This document shows positions 17,128-26,054 of a stretch of DNA of 64,000 nucleotides, in pieces. Where the stretch lies: the NCBI RefSeq assembly GCF_900104815.1, contig NZ_FNTD01000004.1, positions 2,434,501 through 2,498,500 on the forward strand, read 5' to 3'. The stretch is from Streptomyces misionensis. GTDB taxonomy: Bacteria > Actinomycetota > Actinomycetes > Streptomycetales > Streptomycetaceae. Position 1 is the first letter of the stretch. Every line of letters begins with the position of its first letter. The translations under genes and the position numbers were made by a program. The notes beneath the pieces are model-generated. The model ran no database searches. It had not been told where the DNA came from and saw only the letters and a list, made by a program, of their open reading frames with translations.

Positions 17128-18261
17128 ATGAGCAGGATTGATCTGGACGACTTCACCGATCTGATCGAGCGCCCGGACGGGGGCGTGCGCCGCGACGCCG
17201 AGGCCCGGCGGGAGCGCCAGATCGTGCCGGCCGGGGCGCTGGGGCGCCTGGACGAGCTGGGCGAGTGGCTCTCCGCCGCGCAGAACGCCGTACCGGTACG
17301 GCCCGTCGAGCGGCCCCGGCTGGTCCTCTTCGCGGGTGACCACGGCATCGCCGCGCTGGACGTCTCGGCGCGGCCCGCGGGCGGCGCCGAGCGGCTGGTG
17401 CGGGACGTGCTGGAGGGCGCGAGCCCCGCCGCGGTGCTCGCGCGCCGGCTCCGGGTGCCGGTACGGGTCGTGGACATGGCCCTGGACTGCGACCCGGGCG
17501 CCTTCCCCGAGGAGGTCACCCGGCACCGGGTGCGGCGCGGCAGCGGCCGTATCGACATCGAGGACGCGCTCACCCTGGACGAGGCGGAGGCCGCGGTGCG
17601 GGCGGGCATGGCCGTGGCCGACGAGGAGGCGGACTCCGGCACGGACCTGGTGGTGCTCGGCGACGTCAGCGTGGGCGGCACCACGGCGGCCGCGGTGCTG
17701 GTCGCGGCGCTGTGCGGGACCGACGCGTCGGTGGTGACCGGGCGGGGCGGGCACGCGATCGACGACCTGACGTGGATGCGCAAGTGCGCCGCGATCCGGG
17801 ACGCGCTGCGCCGGGCGCGGCCGGTGCTCGGGGACCAGTTGCAGCTGCTGGCGGCGGTGGGCGGGGCGGACCTCGCGGCGATGACCGGGTTCCTGCTCCA
17901 GTGCGCGGTGCGGAAGCTTCCGGTGATCCTTGACGGGGTGGTGACCACCGCGTGCGCGCTGGTCGCGCAGCGGGTCGCCTTCCGGGCGCCGGACTGGTGG
18001 CTGGCCGGGCACGACAGCGGGGAGCCGGGGCAGGCGAAGGCCCTGGACCGGATGGCGCTGGAGCCGCTGCTGGCGCAGGGCGTGAAGACCGGCGAGGGCC
18101 TGGGCGCGCTGCTGGCCCTGCCGCTGGTCCAGGCCGCGGCGGCGCTGGCCGCGGAGCTGCCGGAGAGGCCGGACGACGAGCAGGAGGCCGAGGACGGGAA
18201 GGACGCCGACGGCGAGCAGGAGCCGGAGGCCGGCGAGCGGCCGCAGGGGTCCGCGGAGTAG
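17128..18261 (+). CDS. cobT: Nicotinate-nucleotide-dimethylbenzimidazole phosphoribosyltransferase
   Basis: This 377-residue enzyme makes alpha-ribazole phosphate for the cobalamin lower loop. Family motifs are LVLFAGDHGIA, a central VVLGDVSVGGTTAAA, and ILDGVVTTACALVA. The likely general base is Glu323 in VKTGEGLGALLALPL. The start at 17128 (MSRIDLDDFTDLIE) is favoured by a TANNNT motif 7 nt upstream, and the longer ORF start lacks support. The C-terminus is an unusual, low-complexity acidic tail of about 30 residues (DDEQEAEDGKDADG). CobU, CobT and CobS are all within 7 kb, interspersed with unrelated genes. Confidence 0.93.
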   Translation: MSRIDLDDFTDLIERPDGGVRRDAEARRERQIVPAGALGRLDELGEWLSAAQNAVPVRPVERPRLVLFAGDHGIAALDVSARPAGGAERLVRDVLEGASPAAVLARRLRVPVRVVDMALDCDPGAFPEEVTRHRVRRGSGRIDIEDALTLDEAEAAVRAGMAVADEEADSGTDLVVLGDVSVGGTTAAAVLVAALCGTDASVVTGRGGHAIDDLTWMRKCAAIRDALRRARPVLGDQLQLLAAVGGADLAAMTGFLLQCAVRKLPVILDGVVTTACALVAQRVAFRAPDWWLAGHDSGEPGQAKALDRMALEPLLAQGVKTGEGLGALLALPLVQAAAALAAELPERPDDEQEAEDGKDADGEQEPEAGERPQGSAE

Positions 18262-18339
18262 GGCGCGCCACCCCCGCCCAACTGGCCGGTTTTACAAGCG
18301 GTTCACCGGATAAGTCCGGTTCGCCACGGCAGCCCCCCA

Positions 18340-18345
18340 TAAGAT
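18340..18345 (+). promoter_or_regulatory. Putative -10 box for the MprF-like gene
   Basis: TAAGAT ends 8 nt before the ATG at 18354. A short inverted repeat CCGGA/TCCGG (18306-18319) lies just upstream. Leaderless transcription is inferred. Confidence 0.4.
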
Positions 18346-18353
18346 CCTTGGCT

Positions 18354-20150
18354 ATGGGAGATGCCCGGATTGCCGTGTCGCAGCGCGTGGAGGCGGGGGG
18401 TTCGGTCGAGGAGGAGCGGCGGGGCGGCGGGGCCTCCCGGCGGGCCGCCGCCTTCGCCGTCTGGTACCTGCGCACCGTCGCCTTCGTCAACTTCCTCACC
18501 GCGGTGTGGGTCTCGCTCTACCAGGACGTGCGCCGGCACAACCAGGACGACTTCTTCACGCCGTACCTGCTGACCGCCGGCTTCGCCTCCGGGGTGTTCA
18601 CCGCGTTCCTGGCGATCACGATGCGGCGCCGCAAGCGCGCCGCGTGGATCCTCAACCTGGTGCTCAGCGGCGCCTTCCTCGCGCTGTTCGCGTTCGCCAT
18701 GGCGTTCCCGGAGATCCACCGGTACGCGCAGAACTGGGTCTCGCTGGTGCTGACGGCCGCGTTCGTCGGGGCGCTGCTCGTGGGGCGGCGGGAGTTCTAC
18801 GCCAAGGGCGACCGCGCCAACCCCCGGCTCGCGGCCACGGTCGCCGTCTGCGGCGGGGCGGCCGCCTCCCTGCTGGCCGGGCTGCTGGTGACGGTCACCA
18901 ACGAGGCGCCGGACGCGGCCCGTTCGACCTTCTTCGAGCGCTGGCACTTCGGCGCCCTGCGGCTGGTCTCGGTCTCCGCCGACGAGCACCACTTCCCCGG
19001 CATCGCCCCGCCCAACTGGGCCAATGTCGCGATCAACGTGCTCAGTACGGCCCTGGTGCTCGCCGTCTTCTACGCCGCCTTCCGCTCCCGGCGGGCCGTG
19101 GACCCGCTCACCGCGGACGACGAGAAACGGCTGCGGGCGCTGCTGGAGCGGCACGGCGAGCGTGACTCGCTGGGCTACTTCGCGCTGCGCCGGGAGAAGA
19201 GCGTGGTGTGGTCGCCGACCGGCAAGGCGGCCGTCGCCTACCGGGTCGTCGGCGGGGTGAGCCTCGCCTCCGGGGACCCGCTGGGCGATCCGGAGGCCTG
19301 GCCCGGGGCGATCGTGCCGTGGCTCGCGAAGGCGCGGGCGCACGGCTGGATCCCGGCGGTGATGGGGGCGAGCGAGGAGGCGGGCACCGTGTACGCCCGG
19401 CACGGCCTGGACGCGCTGGAACTCGGGGACGAGGCGATCGTGGAGGTCGCCGACTTCACCCTGGAGGGGCGGGCGATGCGCACCGTGCGGCAGGCCTACA
19501 ACCGGGTGAAGCGCGCGGGGTACGAGGTGCGCGTCCGGCGCCACGAGGACATCCCGGCGCACGAGATGGCGCTGCTCGTCCAGCGCGCGGACGACTGGCG
19601 GGACGGCGCGACCGAGCGCGGGTTCAGCATGGCCCTCGGCCGGCTCGGGGACCCCGAGGACGGGCGCTGCGTGATGCTGGAGTGCACGGACGCCCGGGGC
19701 CGGCCGCGGGCGCTGCTGTCGTTCGTGCCCTGGGGACCGAACGGGCTGTCGCTGGACCTGATGCGGCGCGACCGGGACGCCGAGAACGGGCTGATGGAGT
19801 TCATGGTCATCGAACTGCTGCGGCGCGCCCCGGAGATCGGGGTCACACAGGTCTCGCTGAACTTCGCGATGTTCCGCTCGGTCTTCGAACGGGGGGCGCG
19901 CCTGGGTGCCGGACCGGTGCTCAGGCTGTGGCGGTCGCTGCTCAGCTTCTTCTCCCGCTGGTGGCAGATCGAGTCGCTGTACCGCGCCAACGCCAAGTAC
20001 CGGCCCATCTGGGAGCCGCGGTTCCTGCTCTTCGAGAAGAGCGCGGACCTGCCGCGCATCGGCCTCGCCTCGGCCCGCGCGGAGGGCTTCCTGGAGGCGC
20101 CGGGGCTGCCCAGGTGGCTGCACCGCAGGCAGCTGGGCGGCCGTCGATGA
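18354..20150 (+). CDS. MprF-like aminoacyl-phospholipid transferase (DUF2156)
   Basis: This 598-residue protein starts at 18354 (MGDARIAVSQRVEAGG). An N-terminal membrane block of about six helices (residues 35-245) precedes a cytoplasmic GNAT-like DUF2156 domain (about 250-560; RALLERHGERDSLGYFALR, GDPLGDPEAW, GLMEFMVIELLR). This is the layout of lysyl-phosphatidylglycerol synthases of the MprF/LysX class, which alter surface charge by transferring an amino acid from aminoacyl-tRNA to lipid. The membrane part is shorter than full-length MprF, and the substrate is unproven. The next gene begins 25 bp later and is probably co-transcribed. Confidence 0.88.
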   Translation: MGDARIAVSQRVEAGGSVEEERRGGGASRRAAAFAVWYLRTVAFVNFLTAVWVSLYQDVRRHNQDDFFTPYLLTAGFASGVFTAFLAITMRRRKRAAWILNLVLSGAFLALFAFAMAFPEIHRYAQNWVSLVLTAAFVGALLVGRREFYAKGDRANPRLAATVAVCGGAAASLLAGLLVTVTNEAPDAARSTFFERWHFGALRLVSVSADEHHFPGIAPPNWANVAINVLSTALVLAVFYAAFRSRRAVDPLTADDEKRLRALLERHGERDSLGYFALRREKSVVWSPTGKAAVAYRVVGGVSLASGDPLGDPEAWPGAIVPWLAKARAHGWIPAVMGASEEAGTVYARHGLDALELGDEAIVEVADFTLEGRAMRTVRQAYNRVKRAGYEVRVRRHEDIPAHEMALLVQRADDWRDGATERGFSMALGRLGDPEDGRCVMLECTDARGRPRALLSFVPWGPNGLSLDLMRRDRDAENGLMEFMVIELLRRAPEIGVTQVSLNFAMFRSVFERGARLGAGPVLRLWRSLLSFFSRWWQIESLYRANAKYRPIWEPRFLLFEKSADLPRIGLASARAEGFLEAPGLPRWLHRRQLGGRR

Positions 20151-20174
20151 CCGTACCGGGGTAGGGAAGACCGC

Positions 20175-20897
20175 ATGGGATCGTTCGCCCGCTGGGCCCG
20201 CGCCGAGTGGGGACCGCTGTACGGCACCGTACGCGGGCCCCTGCCGGGGCCGCGCCCGCGGGCGATGCCGGTGACCGCCGCGGCGGTGTCGCTGACGGCG
20301 CTGCTCCAGTTCGCGCAGAACCGGCCGTGGGGGTTCCGGCTGGTGCAGGACCTCGGCGCGGTGCGGGCCGAGGACCCGCTGTGGCTGGGGCTGCTGCGCA
20401 CCCCGCTGTCGCTGTTCGTGCCCGCCCTCGACCTGCCGGTGTGGGGCGCGCTGGCGCAGATCCTGCTGGTGTTCGGGATCGCCGAGCTGTGCCTGGGCTG
20501 GTGGCGGACGCTGGTCATCGCCTACCTCGCCACGCTCGCCGGGACCCTGTACGCGCGCATCGGCATCGCGCTGGGCGCGCACGCCCCGTTCGGGCTGCCG
20601 TGGACGGACGCGCAGGTGGTGGACACCGGCCCGTCGGCGGCCGTGGTGGGCCTCGCGGTGTTCGTGGCCTGGCGCCACGGCGCCTATCACACGGCGGGCG
20701 CGGTGACCGTGGCGATGGTCGCCGAGGTGCTGCTGAAGGAGAACCTGGCAGGCAAGGAGCACCTGGCCGCCCTGATGGCCGTGGGCTCGCTGTGCCTGGC
20801 GGTGGCGGCCCGCCGCGCCCGCCCCGGCCTGCCGAGGCGGCAGCCCCCGCCCGGCCGGCCCCGCGCCGACGCCGGGCCGCCACCGATCGGGTCCTGA
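20175..20897 (+). CDS. Rhomboid-like integral membrane protein
   Basis: The 240-residue product has about six hydrophobic helices. It carries rhomboid-like signatures: GPSAAVVGL (Ser154) where proteases have GxSG, and a late KEHLAALMAVGS that could supply the catalytic His. The usual GxSG is GPSA, so activity is doubtful. It lies 25 bp after the MprF-like gene and probably shares its promoter. A Pro/Arg-rich tail follows the last helix. It may be a pseudoprotease that binds membrane proteins (inference). Confidence 0.75.
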   Translation: MGSFARWARAEWGPLYGTVRGPLPGPRPRAMPVTAAAVSLTALLQFAQNRPWGFRLVQDLGAVRAEDPLWLGLLRTPLSLFVPALDLPVWGALAQILLVFGIAELCLGWWRTLVIAYLATLAGTLYARIGIALGAHAPFGLPWTDAQVVDTGPSAAVVGLAVFVAWRHGAYHTAGAVTVAMVAEVLLKENLAGKEHLAALMAVGSLCLAVAARRARPGLPRRQPPPGRPRADAGPPPIGS

Positions 20898-20917
20898 GCG
20901 GCGCGGGTACGACGGCC

Positions 20918-21685
20918 TCAGCGGAGCTCTTCGGGCGGCCGGGGCGTCTTCGGGTCGGGGCGGCCGCCGATCCAGTCCTCCAGGGCGCGGCCGGGGCGGG
21001 ACCAGCGGCGGTCGTGGCGGTAGGCGCGCAGGGTGGCGCGGGCACGGGCGCGGGGGCGGCGGCCGTAGCAGCGGCGGGCCCACGGGGAGTACGGGCGGGC
21101 CAGCCGGACCGCGCCGAACAGCGCGACCAGCGGGACGATCGCGCCGAACACCGCGAGCCGGGCCTTGCCCTTGCTCAGGGCGATCAGCGAGAGCACGAAG
21201 TTGGCGCAGATGTTGGCGATGACGGTGCCCCGGTCGGCGAGTTCCCGCGCGGTGAGGTCGTTGACGCCGAACGGCGCGAACCCGGCGAGCAGCAGGGCCA
21301 CGAGGGCCGCGGTGAGCACCACCGCCTCGACGCTCTTGCGGCCCTCCTCGGTCCAGTACACGTCGTCCAGGTGCAGGATCAGCGCGAACTCGTCCAGGAC
21401 CAGTCCCGCGCCGGCACCGAACACCACGGCGGCGATCGCCTCGCCCGCGCCGTGCCGGTCGCCGGCGAACGCGCCGAAGCCGCCCACGACGACGAGCACC
21501 ACCCCGAAGACGGCGTGGTGGATGTGCAGGCCGCCCGCGCTGACGTTGCGGAACGGTCCCCTGCCCGCCCGGATCAGACGGGTGATCGCCCGGGTGACGG
21601 CGAAGGTCAGGACGAAGGCGGCGAGGGCGAGCAGCAGCGGAAGCTTGCCCGGTTCGACGATGTTCCGCACCCACCAGTGCCCCAT
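20918..21685 (-). CDS. Conserved integral membrane protein, unknown function
   Basis: The 255-residue product has about six hydrophobic segments. There are conserved-looking polar residues inside the membrane part (GGLHIHHAVFG, VLDEFALILHLDDVYW) and a basic Arg-rich cytoplasmic tail of about 55 residues. The paired His and the Asp/Glu motif resemble a metal or proton site, but I do not recognise the family. The gene converges on the rhomboid-like gene (20 bp apart) and is divergent from cobS (63 bp). Confidence 0.85.
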   Translation of the reverse strand: MGHWWVRNIVEPGKLPLLLALAAFVLTFAVTRAITRLIRAGRGPFRNVSAGGLHIHHAVFGVVLVVVGGFGAFAGDRHGAGEAIAAVVFGAGAGLVLDEFALILHLDDVYWTEEGRKSVEAVVLTAALVALLLAGFAPFGVNDLTARELADRGTVIANICANFVLSLIALSKGKARLAVFGAIVPLVALFGAVRLARPYSPWARRCYGRRPRARARATLRAYRHDRRWSRPGRALEDWIGGRPDPKTPRPPEELR

Positions 21686-21736
21686 GTGCGCACTTTATCC
21701 CCGGTGCCTCGCCCCGGGCGGCCCGCGGCCGCCGGG

Positions 21737-21742
21737 TAACCT
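21737..21742 (+). promoter_or_regulatory. Putative -10 box for a leaderless cobS transcript
   Basis: TAACCT ends 6 nt before the cobS ATG (21749), and no ribosome binding site is visible. Confidence 0.4.
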
Positions 21743-21748
21743 GCGCCG

Positions 21749-22534
21749 ATGCGCACGTCCTCCCCGTTCGACGGTCTCCGTTTCGCCTTCGGCACCCTGA
21801 CCGTGCTCCCCGTGCGGGTGCACCGCTGGGACCGCGGGGCGGCACGCGGGGGCATGCTCGCCGCCGCCGCCGTCGGCCTGGTCGTGGGCGCCCTCGCGGC
21901 GGCCCTCGGACTGGTCCTGCTGTTCCTCGGCGCGGGCCCGCTGCTCGCCGCCGTCGGCTCGGTCGCCGTCCCCGCCGCGCTGACCCGGGGACTGCACCTG
22001 GACGGGCTCGCCGACACCGCCGACGGGCTGGGCAGCGGCAAGCCCGCCGCGGACGCGCTGCGCATCATGAAGCAGTCGGACATCGGCCCGTTCGGGGTGC
22101 TCACCCTGGTCCTGGTGCTGCTCGCCCAAGTCGCCGTGCTGGCACAGCTGTTCGGCGACTCGTGGGCGCGGGGCGCGGCGGCCGCGGTGACCTCCGCGGT
22201 GGCCGCCCGGCTCGCGCTCACCCTGGCCGCCCGCACCGGGGTGCCGGCCGCCCGGCCGGAGGGGCTCGGCGCGGCGGTCGCCGGGGTGGTGCCGGTGCCG
22301 GGCGCGCTGGCGCTCACGGCGCTGTGCACGGCCGCCGCGGCCGGCTGGGGGGCCGCCCTCGGCCCGCACGGCGGCTGGCGCGCCGCGGCCGCCGTGCTGC
22401 TCGCCCTCGCCGCCGCCGAACTCCTGCTGCGCCGCTGTGTACGGCGTTTCGGCGGGCTCACCGGAGACGTGTTCGGCGCCCTCGCGGAGACGGCCGCGAC
22501 GACGGCACTGGTGGTGCTGGCCTTCGCGCCCTGA
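21749..22534 (+). CDS. cobS: Adenosylcobinamide-GDP ribazoletransferase
   Basis: CobS is the membrane enzyme that joins adenosylcobinamide-GDP (from CobU) and alpha-ribazole (from CobT) into cobalamin. The 261-residue protein begins GLRFAFGTLTVLPV and carries the family signature ALTRGLHLDGLADTADGLG, with acidic residues that bind metal, then RIMKQSDIGPFG. About six membrane helices follow, rich in Ala/Leu. The 63-bp region from the divergent membrane-protein gene holds a TANNNT box directly upstream of the ATG. Confidence 0.93.
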   Translation: MRTSSPFDGLRFAFGTLTVLPVRVHRWDRGAARGGMLAAAAVGLVVGALAAALGLVLLFLGAGPLLAAVGSVAVPAALTRGLHLDGLADTADGLGSGKPAADALRIMKQSDIGPFGVLTLVLVLLAQVAVLAQLFGDSWARGAAAAVTSAVAARLALTLAARTGVPAARPEGLGAAVAGVVPVPGALALTALCTAAAAGWGAALGPHGGWRAAAAVLLALAAAELLLRRCVRRFGGLTGDVFGALAETAATTALVVLAFAP

Positions 22535-22749
22535 CCGCTCGGCGACGCCATCGGCCGGACATCCGAAACACCCTCAGGCGTGAGCAATCGGGCGCACACG
22601 CGTAACCTCGTGCCGGGTGTTCGCCGACAGGGTGAAGACCCCGGATGCCATGTGTCCCCAGGCCTGGACCTAGGGTCGGCTCTCGGGCCCGGTCGACCCA
22701 CACCATTTCGGCCACAGCAACTTCACATCGGAAGCGAGAATTCACCACC

Positions 22750-24291
22750 GTGACTGCTCTGACTCTCAGCACCGCCGCGGCGCCCGGCCTGCGGGCCGAC
22801 GCGATCGTGATCGGTGTCGCCAAGGGCGCCAAGGGACCCGTCGTCGCGCCGGGCGCCGAAGCCGTGGACCAGGCGTACGACGGCAAGCTGGCCGGCGTCC
22901 TGGAGACCCTGGGCGCCTCGGGTGCCGAGGGCGAGCTGACGAAGCTGCCCGCCCCGGCGGGCTTCAAGGCCCCGCTCCTGGTGGCGGTGGGCCTGGGCGC
23001 GGAGCCGGACGCCGAGGACGACGAGCCCGGCTTCGACGCCGAGACGCTGCGCAGGGCCGCCGGTACGGCCGCCCGTGCGCTCGCCGGCCGCAAGAAGGCC
23101 GCGTTCGCCCTGCCCGTCGACGGCCCCGGTGCCATCGAGGCGATCGGCGAGGGCGCGCTCCTCGGCGCGTACTCCTTCGACGCGTACAAGGAGAACGGCG
23201 GGGCCAAGGGCGCCCGCGCCAGGAACGGCAAGGCCCCGCTGGCCGAGGCCGCGCTGCTCGGCGGCAAGCCGCGCGACGCCGCCCACAAGGGTGCCGTCGC
23301 CCGCGCCGTCGCGGTCTCCGAGGAGCTGAACCGCGCCCGCGACCTGGTCAACACCCCGCCGAACGACCTCAACCCGCAGGCCTTCGCCCAGATCGTGCAG
23401 GCCGCGGCCAAGGAGCACGGCCTGAAGGTGCAGGTGCTCGACGAGAAGGCGCTGACCAAGGGCGGCTACGGCGGCATCCTCGGCGTCGGCGGCGGCTCCG
23501 CGTCGGCTCCGCGCCTGGTCAAGGTGGCCTACACGCACCCGAACGCGGAGCGGCACCTCGCCTTCGTCGGCAAGGGCATCACCTACGACTCGGGCGGCAT
23601 CTCCCTGAAGCCGGCCGGTCACAACGAGACGATGAAGTGCGACATGGCCGGCGCCGCCGCCGTGTTCGCCGCCGTCGTCGCCGCGGCCCGGCTCGGCCTG
23701 GAGGCCAACGTCACCGGCTGGCTGGCGCTGGCCGAGAACATGCCGTCCGGCTCGGCGGTGCGCCCCGGTGACGTGCTGCGCATGTACAGCGGCAAGACGG
23801 TGGAGGTGCTCAACACCGACGCCGAGGGCCGGCTGGTGCTCGCGGACGCGCTGTGGGCGGCCTCCCTGGAGGAGCCGGACGCGATCGTGGACGTCGCCAC
23901 GCTGACCGGCGCGATGATGGTGGCGCTGGGCACCCGGACGCTGGGCGTCATGGCCAACGACGACGCGTTCCGCACCACGGTGTACGAGGCCGCCGAGGAG
24001 GTCGGCGAGCCGGCGTGGCCGATGCCGATGCCGGAGCACCTGGCCAAGGGCCTGGAGTCCCAGGTCGCCGACATGACCAACGTCGGCGAGCGGTGGGGCG
24101 GCGGACTGCTCGCCGGTGTCTTCCTGCGCGAGTTCGTGGGCGAGGGCATCGCCTGGGCGCACCTCGACATCGCCGGCCCGGCGTTCAACGAGGGCGGCCC
24201 CTTCGGCTACACGCCGAAGGGCGGCACGGGCACCGCGGTGCGCACCCTGGTCCGCCTCGCGGAGCTGACGGCCGAGGGTGACCTGGGCTGA
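22750..24291 (+). CDS. pepA: Leucyl aminopeptidase (M17 / PepA)
   Basis: The GTG at 22750 (VTALTLSTAAAPGLRADA) gives 513 residues, typical for PepA. The C-terminal catalytic half carries the M17 signatures: VGKGITYDSGG (metal-binding Asp), MKCDMAGAAAV, and NTDAEGRLVLADAL with Asp and Glu metal ligands. The N-terminal half is the macro-like domain (ARDLVNTPPNDLNP spans the linker). The enzyme removes N-terminal residues from peptides in the cytoplasm. Some PepA proteins also bind DNA, which cannot be judged here. A 215-bp region separates it from cobS. Confidence 0.94.
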   Translation: MTALTLSTAAAPGLRADAIVIGVAKGAKGPVVAPGAEAVDQAYDGKLAGVLETLGASGAEGELTKLPAPAGFKAPLLVAVGLGAEPDAEDDEPGFDAETLRRAAGTAARALAGRKKAAFALPVDGPGAIEAIGEGALLGAYSFDAYKENGGAKGARARNGKAPLAEAALLGGKPRDAAHKGAVARAVAVSEELNRARDLVNTPPNDLNPQAFAQIVQAAAKEHGLKVQVLDEKALTKGGYGGILGVGGGSASAPRLVKVAYTHPNAERHLAFVGKGITYDSGGISLKPAGHNETMKCDMAGAAAVFAAVVAAARLGLEANVTGWLALAENMPSGSAVRPGDVLRMYSGKTVEVLNTDAEGRLVLADALWAASLEEPDAIVDVATLTGAMMVALGTRTLGVMANDDAFRTTVYEAAEEVGEPAWPMPMPEHLAKGLESQVADMTNVGERWGGGLLAGVFLREFVGEGIAWAHLDIAGPAFNEGGPFGYTPKGGTGTAVRTLVRLAELTAEGDLG

Positions 24292-24332
24292 CGCCCGCCC
24301 ACCGGCCCGGTCGCACGGCTCGCGGCCCCGGC

Positions 24333-24378
24333 AAAAGGGGCGCGGGAGACCGCCCACGCGGTCTCCCGCGCCCCTTTT
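24333..24378. terminator. Strong terminator after leucyl aminopeptidase
   Basis: A perfect 21-bp stem (24333-24353 with 24358-24378) with a 4-nt loop ends in a run of four T. The first arm starts with four A, so it can work in both directions. The rest of the 314-bp gap before lpd (24379-24605) holds the lpd promoter region, with no gene seen. Confidence 0.88.
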
Positions 24379-24605
24379 CCGTCCGCTTTCCGTGCGCGTT
24401 CCGTCCACGCGTTCCCGTACGTTTCCCGGGAACGTGGGACGTCTCACACACCGGCCCGGCGACTCGTACACCTCCAACAAGTGCAAAGATGGAGCCCGGC
24501 AGGACAGGGCCCCCACCGAAGGGCCGAAGCATCAAGCGGCCGGACACCAGCCGCCCGCCGGTCATCGGAGATCGGCGCAAGGCGCACATGCATGGAGGAC
24601 GTGAC

Positions 24606-25994
24606 GTGGCGAACGACGCCAGCACCGTTTTCGACCTAGTGATCCTCGGCGGTGGTAGCGGTGGTTACGCCGCGGCCCTGCGCGGGGCGCAGCTGGGCCT
24701 GGACGTCGCCCTGATCGAGAAGGACAAGGTCGGCGGCACCTGCCTGCACCGGGGTTGCATCCCCACCAAGGCCCTGCTGCACGCGGGCGAGATCGCCGAC
24801 CAGGCCCGCGAGAGCGAGCAGTTCGGCGTCAAGGCCACCCTCGAGGGCATCGACGTCCCGGCCGTCCACAAGTACAAGGACGGTGTGGTCGCCGGCCTCT
24901 ACAAGGGTCTGCAGGGTCTGATCGCGTCCCGCAAGGTGACGTACATCGAGGGCGAGGGCCGGCTGTCCTCCCCGACCTCCGTCGATGTGAACGGCCAGCG
25001 CATCCAGGGCCGCCACGTCCTGCTGGCGACCGGCTCCGTGCCGAAGTCGCTGCCGGGCCTGGAGATCGACGGCGACCGGATCATCTCCTCCGACCACGCC
25101 CTCGTCCTGGACCGCGTGCCGAAGTCCGCGATCATCCTGGGCGGCGGTGTCATCGGCGTCGAGTTCGCCTCCGTGTGGAAGTCCTTCGGTGCCGACGTCA
25201 CCGTCATCGAGGGCCTGAAGCACCTCGTCCCGGTCGAGGACGAGAACAGCTCCAAGCTTCTTGAGCGCGCGTTCCGCAAGCGCGGCATCAAGTTCAACCT
25301 CGGCACCTTCTTCCAGAAGGCCGAGTACACGCAGGACGGCGTCAAGGTCACCCTGGCCGACGGCAAGGAGTTCGAGGCCGAGGTCCTCCTCGTCGCCGTC
25401 GGCCGCGGCCCGGTCTCCCAGGGCCTCGGCTACGAGGAGCAGGGTGTCGCCATGGACCGGGGCTACGTCCTGGTCGACGAGTACATGCGGACCAACGTCC
25501 CGACCATCTCCGCCGTCGGTGACCTCGTCCCGACCCTCCAGCTCGCGCACGTCGGCTTCGCCGAGGGCATCCTGGTGGCGGAGCGTCTGGCCGGTCTGAA
25601 GGTCGTTCCGATCGACTACGACGGTGTCCCGCGGGTGACGTACTGCCACCCGGAGGTCGCCTCCGTCGGCATCACCGAGGCCAAGGCCAAGGAGATCTAC
25701 GGCGCGGACAAGGTCGTCGCTCTGAAGTACAACCTGGCGGGCAACGGCAAGAGCAAGATCCTCAACACCGCGGGCGAGATCAAGCTCGTCCAGGTGAAGG
25801 ACGGTGCCGTGGTCGGCGTCCACATGGTCGGCGACCGCATGGGCGAGCAGGTCGGCGAGGCCCAGCTGATCTACAACTGGGAGGCGCTGCCGGCCGAGGT
25901 CGCCCAGCTCATCCACGCCCACCCGACGCAGAACGAGGCGCTCGGCGAGGCCCACCTGGCCCTGGCCGGCAAGCCGCTGCACTCCCACGACTGA
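24606..25994 (+). CDS. lpd: Dihydrolipoyl dehydrogenase (E3)
   Basis: The GTG at 24606 follows GGAGGA at a 6-nt spacing and gives 462 residues, the normal length. FAD motif VILGGGSGGYAAALRG lies at residues 12-27, and the redox disulfide is in GGTCLHRGC (Cys46, Cys51). A second Rossmann motif is GGGVIGVEFASVW, and the C-terminal active-site HAHPTQNEALGEA supplies the His-Glu pair. E3 reoxidises dihydrolipoyl groups of the E2 encoded next, passing electrons to NAD. It is followed 60 bp later by sucB, with aceE 3 kb on. Confidence 0.97.
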   Translation: MANDASTVFDLVILGGGSGGYAAALRGAQLGLDVALIEKDKVGGTCLHRGCIPTKALLHAGEIADQARESEQFGVKATLEGIDVPAVHKYKDGVVAGLYKGLQGLIASRKVTYIEGEGRLSSPTSVDVNGQRIQGRHVLLATGSVPKSLPGLEIDGDRIISSDHALVLDRVPKSAIILGGGVIGVEFASVWKSFGADVTVIEGLKHLVPVEDENSSKLLERAFRKRGIKFNLGTFFQKAEYTQDGVKVTLADGKEFEAEVLLVAVGRGPVSQGLGYEEQGVAMDRGYVLVDEYMRTNVPTISAVGDLVPTLQLAHVGFAEGILVAERLAGLKVVPIDYDGVPRVTYCHPEVASVGITEAKAKEIYGADKVVALKYNLAGNGKSKILNTAGEIKLVQVKDGAVVGVHMVGDRMGEQVGEAQLIYNWEALPAEVAQLIHAHPTQNEALGEAHLALAGKPLHSHD

Positions 25995-26054
25995 CCTTTG
26001 GTCAACGGGCGCGACGACACAGACTTCCGCAATTCGTAAGGAGCAACCGAAACC

